Origin: Chloroflexota bacterium
GTDB taxonomy: Bacteria > Chloroflexota > Anaerolineae > Anaerolineales > Anaerolineaceae
Reading direction: 5' to 3'
NCBI GenBank assembly: GCA_029265085.1
Contig: JAJUJY010000112.1
Span: 1 to 14,786 of the forward strand
Length of the DNA: 14,786 nucleotides
Numbering within the stretch: the first letter of the stretch is position 1; every line of letters begins with the position of its first letter. A program made the position numbers and the translations under genes. The notes beneath the pieces were generated by a model. The model had not been told where the DNA came from, did not search any database, and saw nothing but the letters and a program-made list of their open reading frames with translations. Shown here piece after piece: positions 14,784-14,786 of this stretch.

Positions 14784-14786
14784 GCC

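Noticed and set aside
1..14786. tRNA, rRNA, CRISPR array, insertion sequence, integrase or att repeats
   Set aside because: Reading both strands I saw no cloverleaf-like region, regularly spaced repeats, transposase or integrase motifs; almost all bases are in genes.

Overview
The window looks like a bacterial chromosome fragment of moderate GC. It is dominated by signal transduction genes with long tandem GAF arrays. Giant soluble GAF-rich hybrid kinases, membrane sensors with Cache-like, HAMP and GAF modules, and GAFs carrying an RFxFYH...SEM..PLK..N..IGALD.QS pattern are typical of Chloroflexota, especially Anaerolineae. That assignment is inferred from architecture only; no rRNA or marker gene is present.

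Layout from left to right. (1) Positions 1-940, minus strand: the N-terminal 313 residues of an M.TaqI-like N6-adenine DNA methyltransferase that runs off the left edge. It has an extended -10 promoter just ahead of its start. (2) Positions 1017-3454, plus strand, divergent from the methyltransferase: a two-gene operon with a 4-base ATGA overlap, encoding a REC-GAF-HisKA-HATPase kinase and an OmpR/PhoB-type response regulator. (3) Positions 3481-14783, minus strand, convergent with the pair: five tightly packed genes. In transcription order they are a membrane sensor (7TM-like region, Cache-like domain, HAMP, two GAFs, no output domain), an orphan ParA-like ATPase, a 1642-residue soluble hybrid histidine kinase (PAS, about six GAFs, HisKA, HATPase, two RECs), a threonine-synthase-like PLP enzyme with a receiver domain fused to its C-terminus, and an EamA/DMT-family transporter. 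Gaps are 14 to 27 bases and parA overlaps the kinase by 32 bases, so this is very probably one operon whose promoter lies beyond the right edge.

The most unusual item is the PLP enzyme-REC fusion at 4443-6131. All five key receiver residues are present (D448, D449, D493, T523, K545). The minus-strand operon encodes no DNA-binding output. My working model, which is inference, is that the sensor and the giant kinase control a metabolic enzyme directly by phosphorylating its receiver domain, with the adjacent DMT transporter moving the product or a related amino acid and ParA possibly positioning the complex. The fused REC aligns without gaps to the last REC of the neighbouring kinase at about one identical residue in three, and both lack the usual proline after the receiver lysine.

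I saw no tRNA, rRNA, CRISPR array, insertion sequence or integrase. No stretch longer than about 80 bases lacks a gene.
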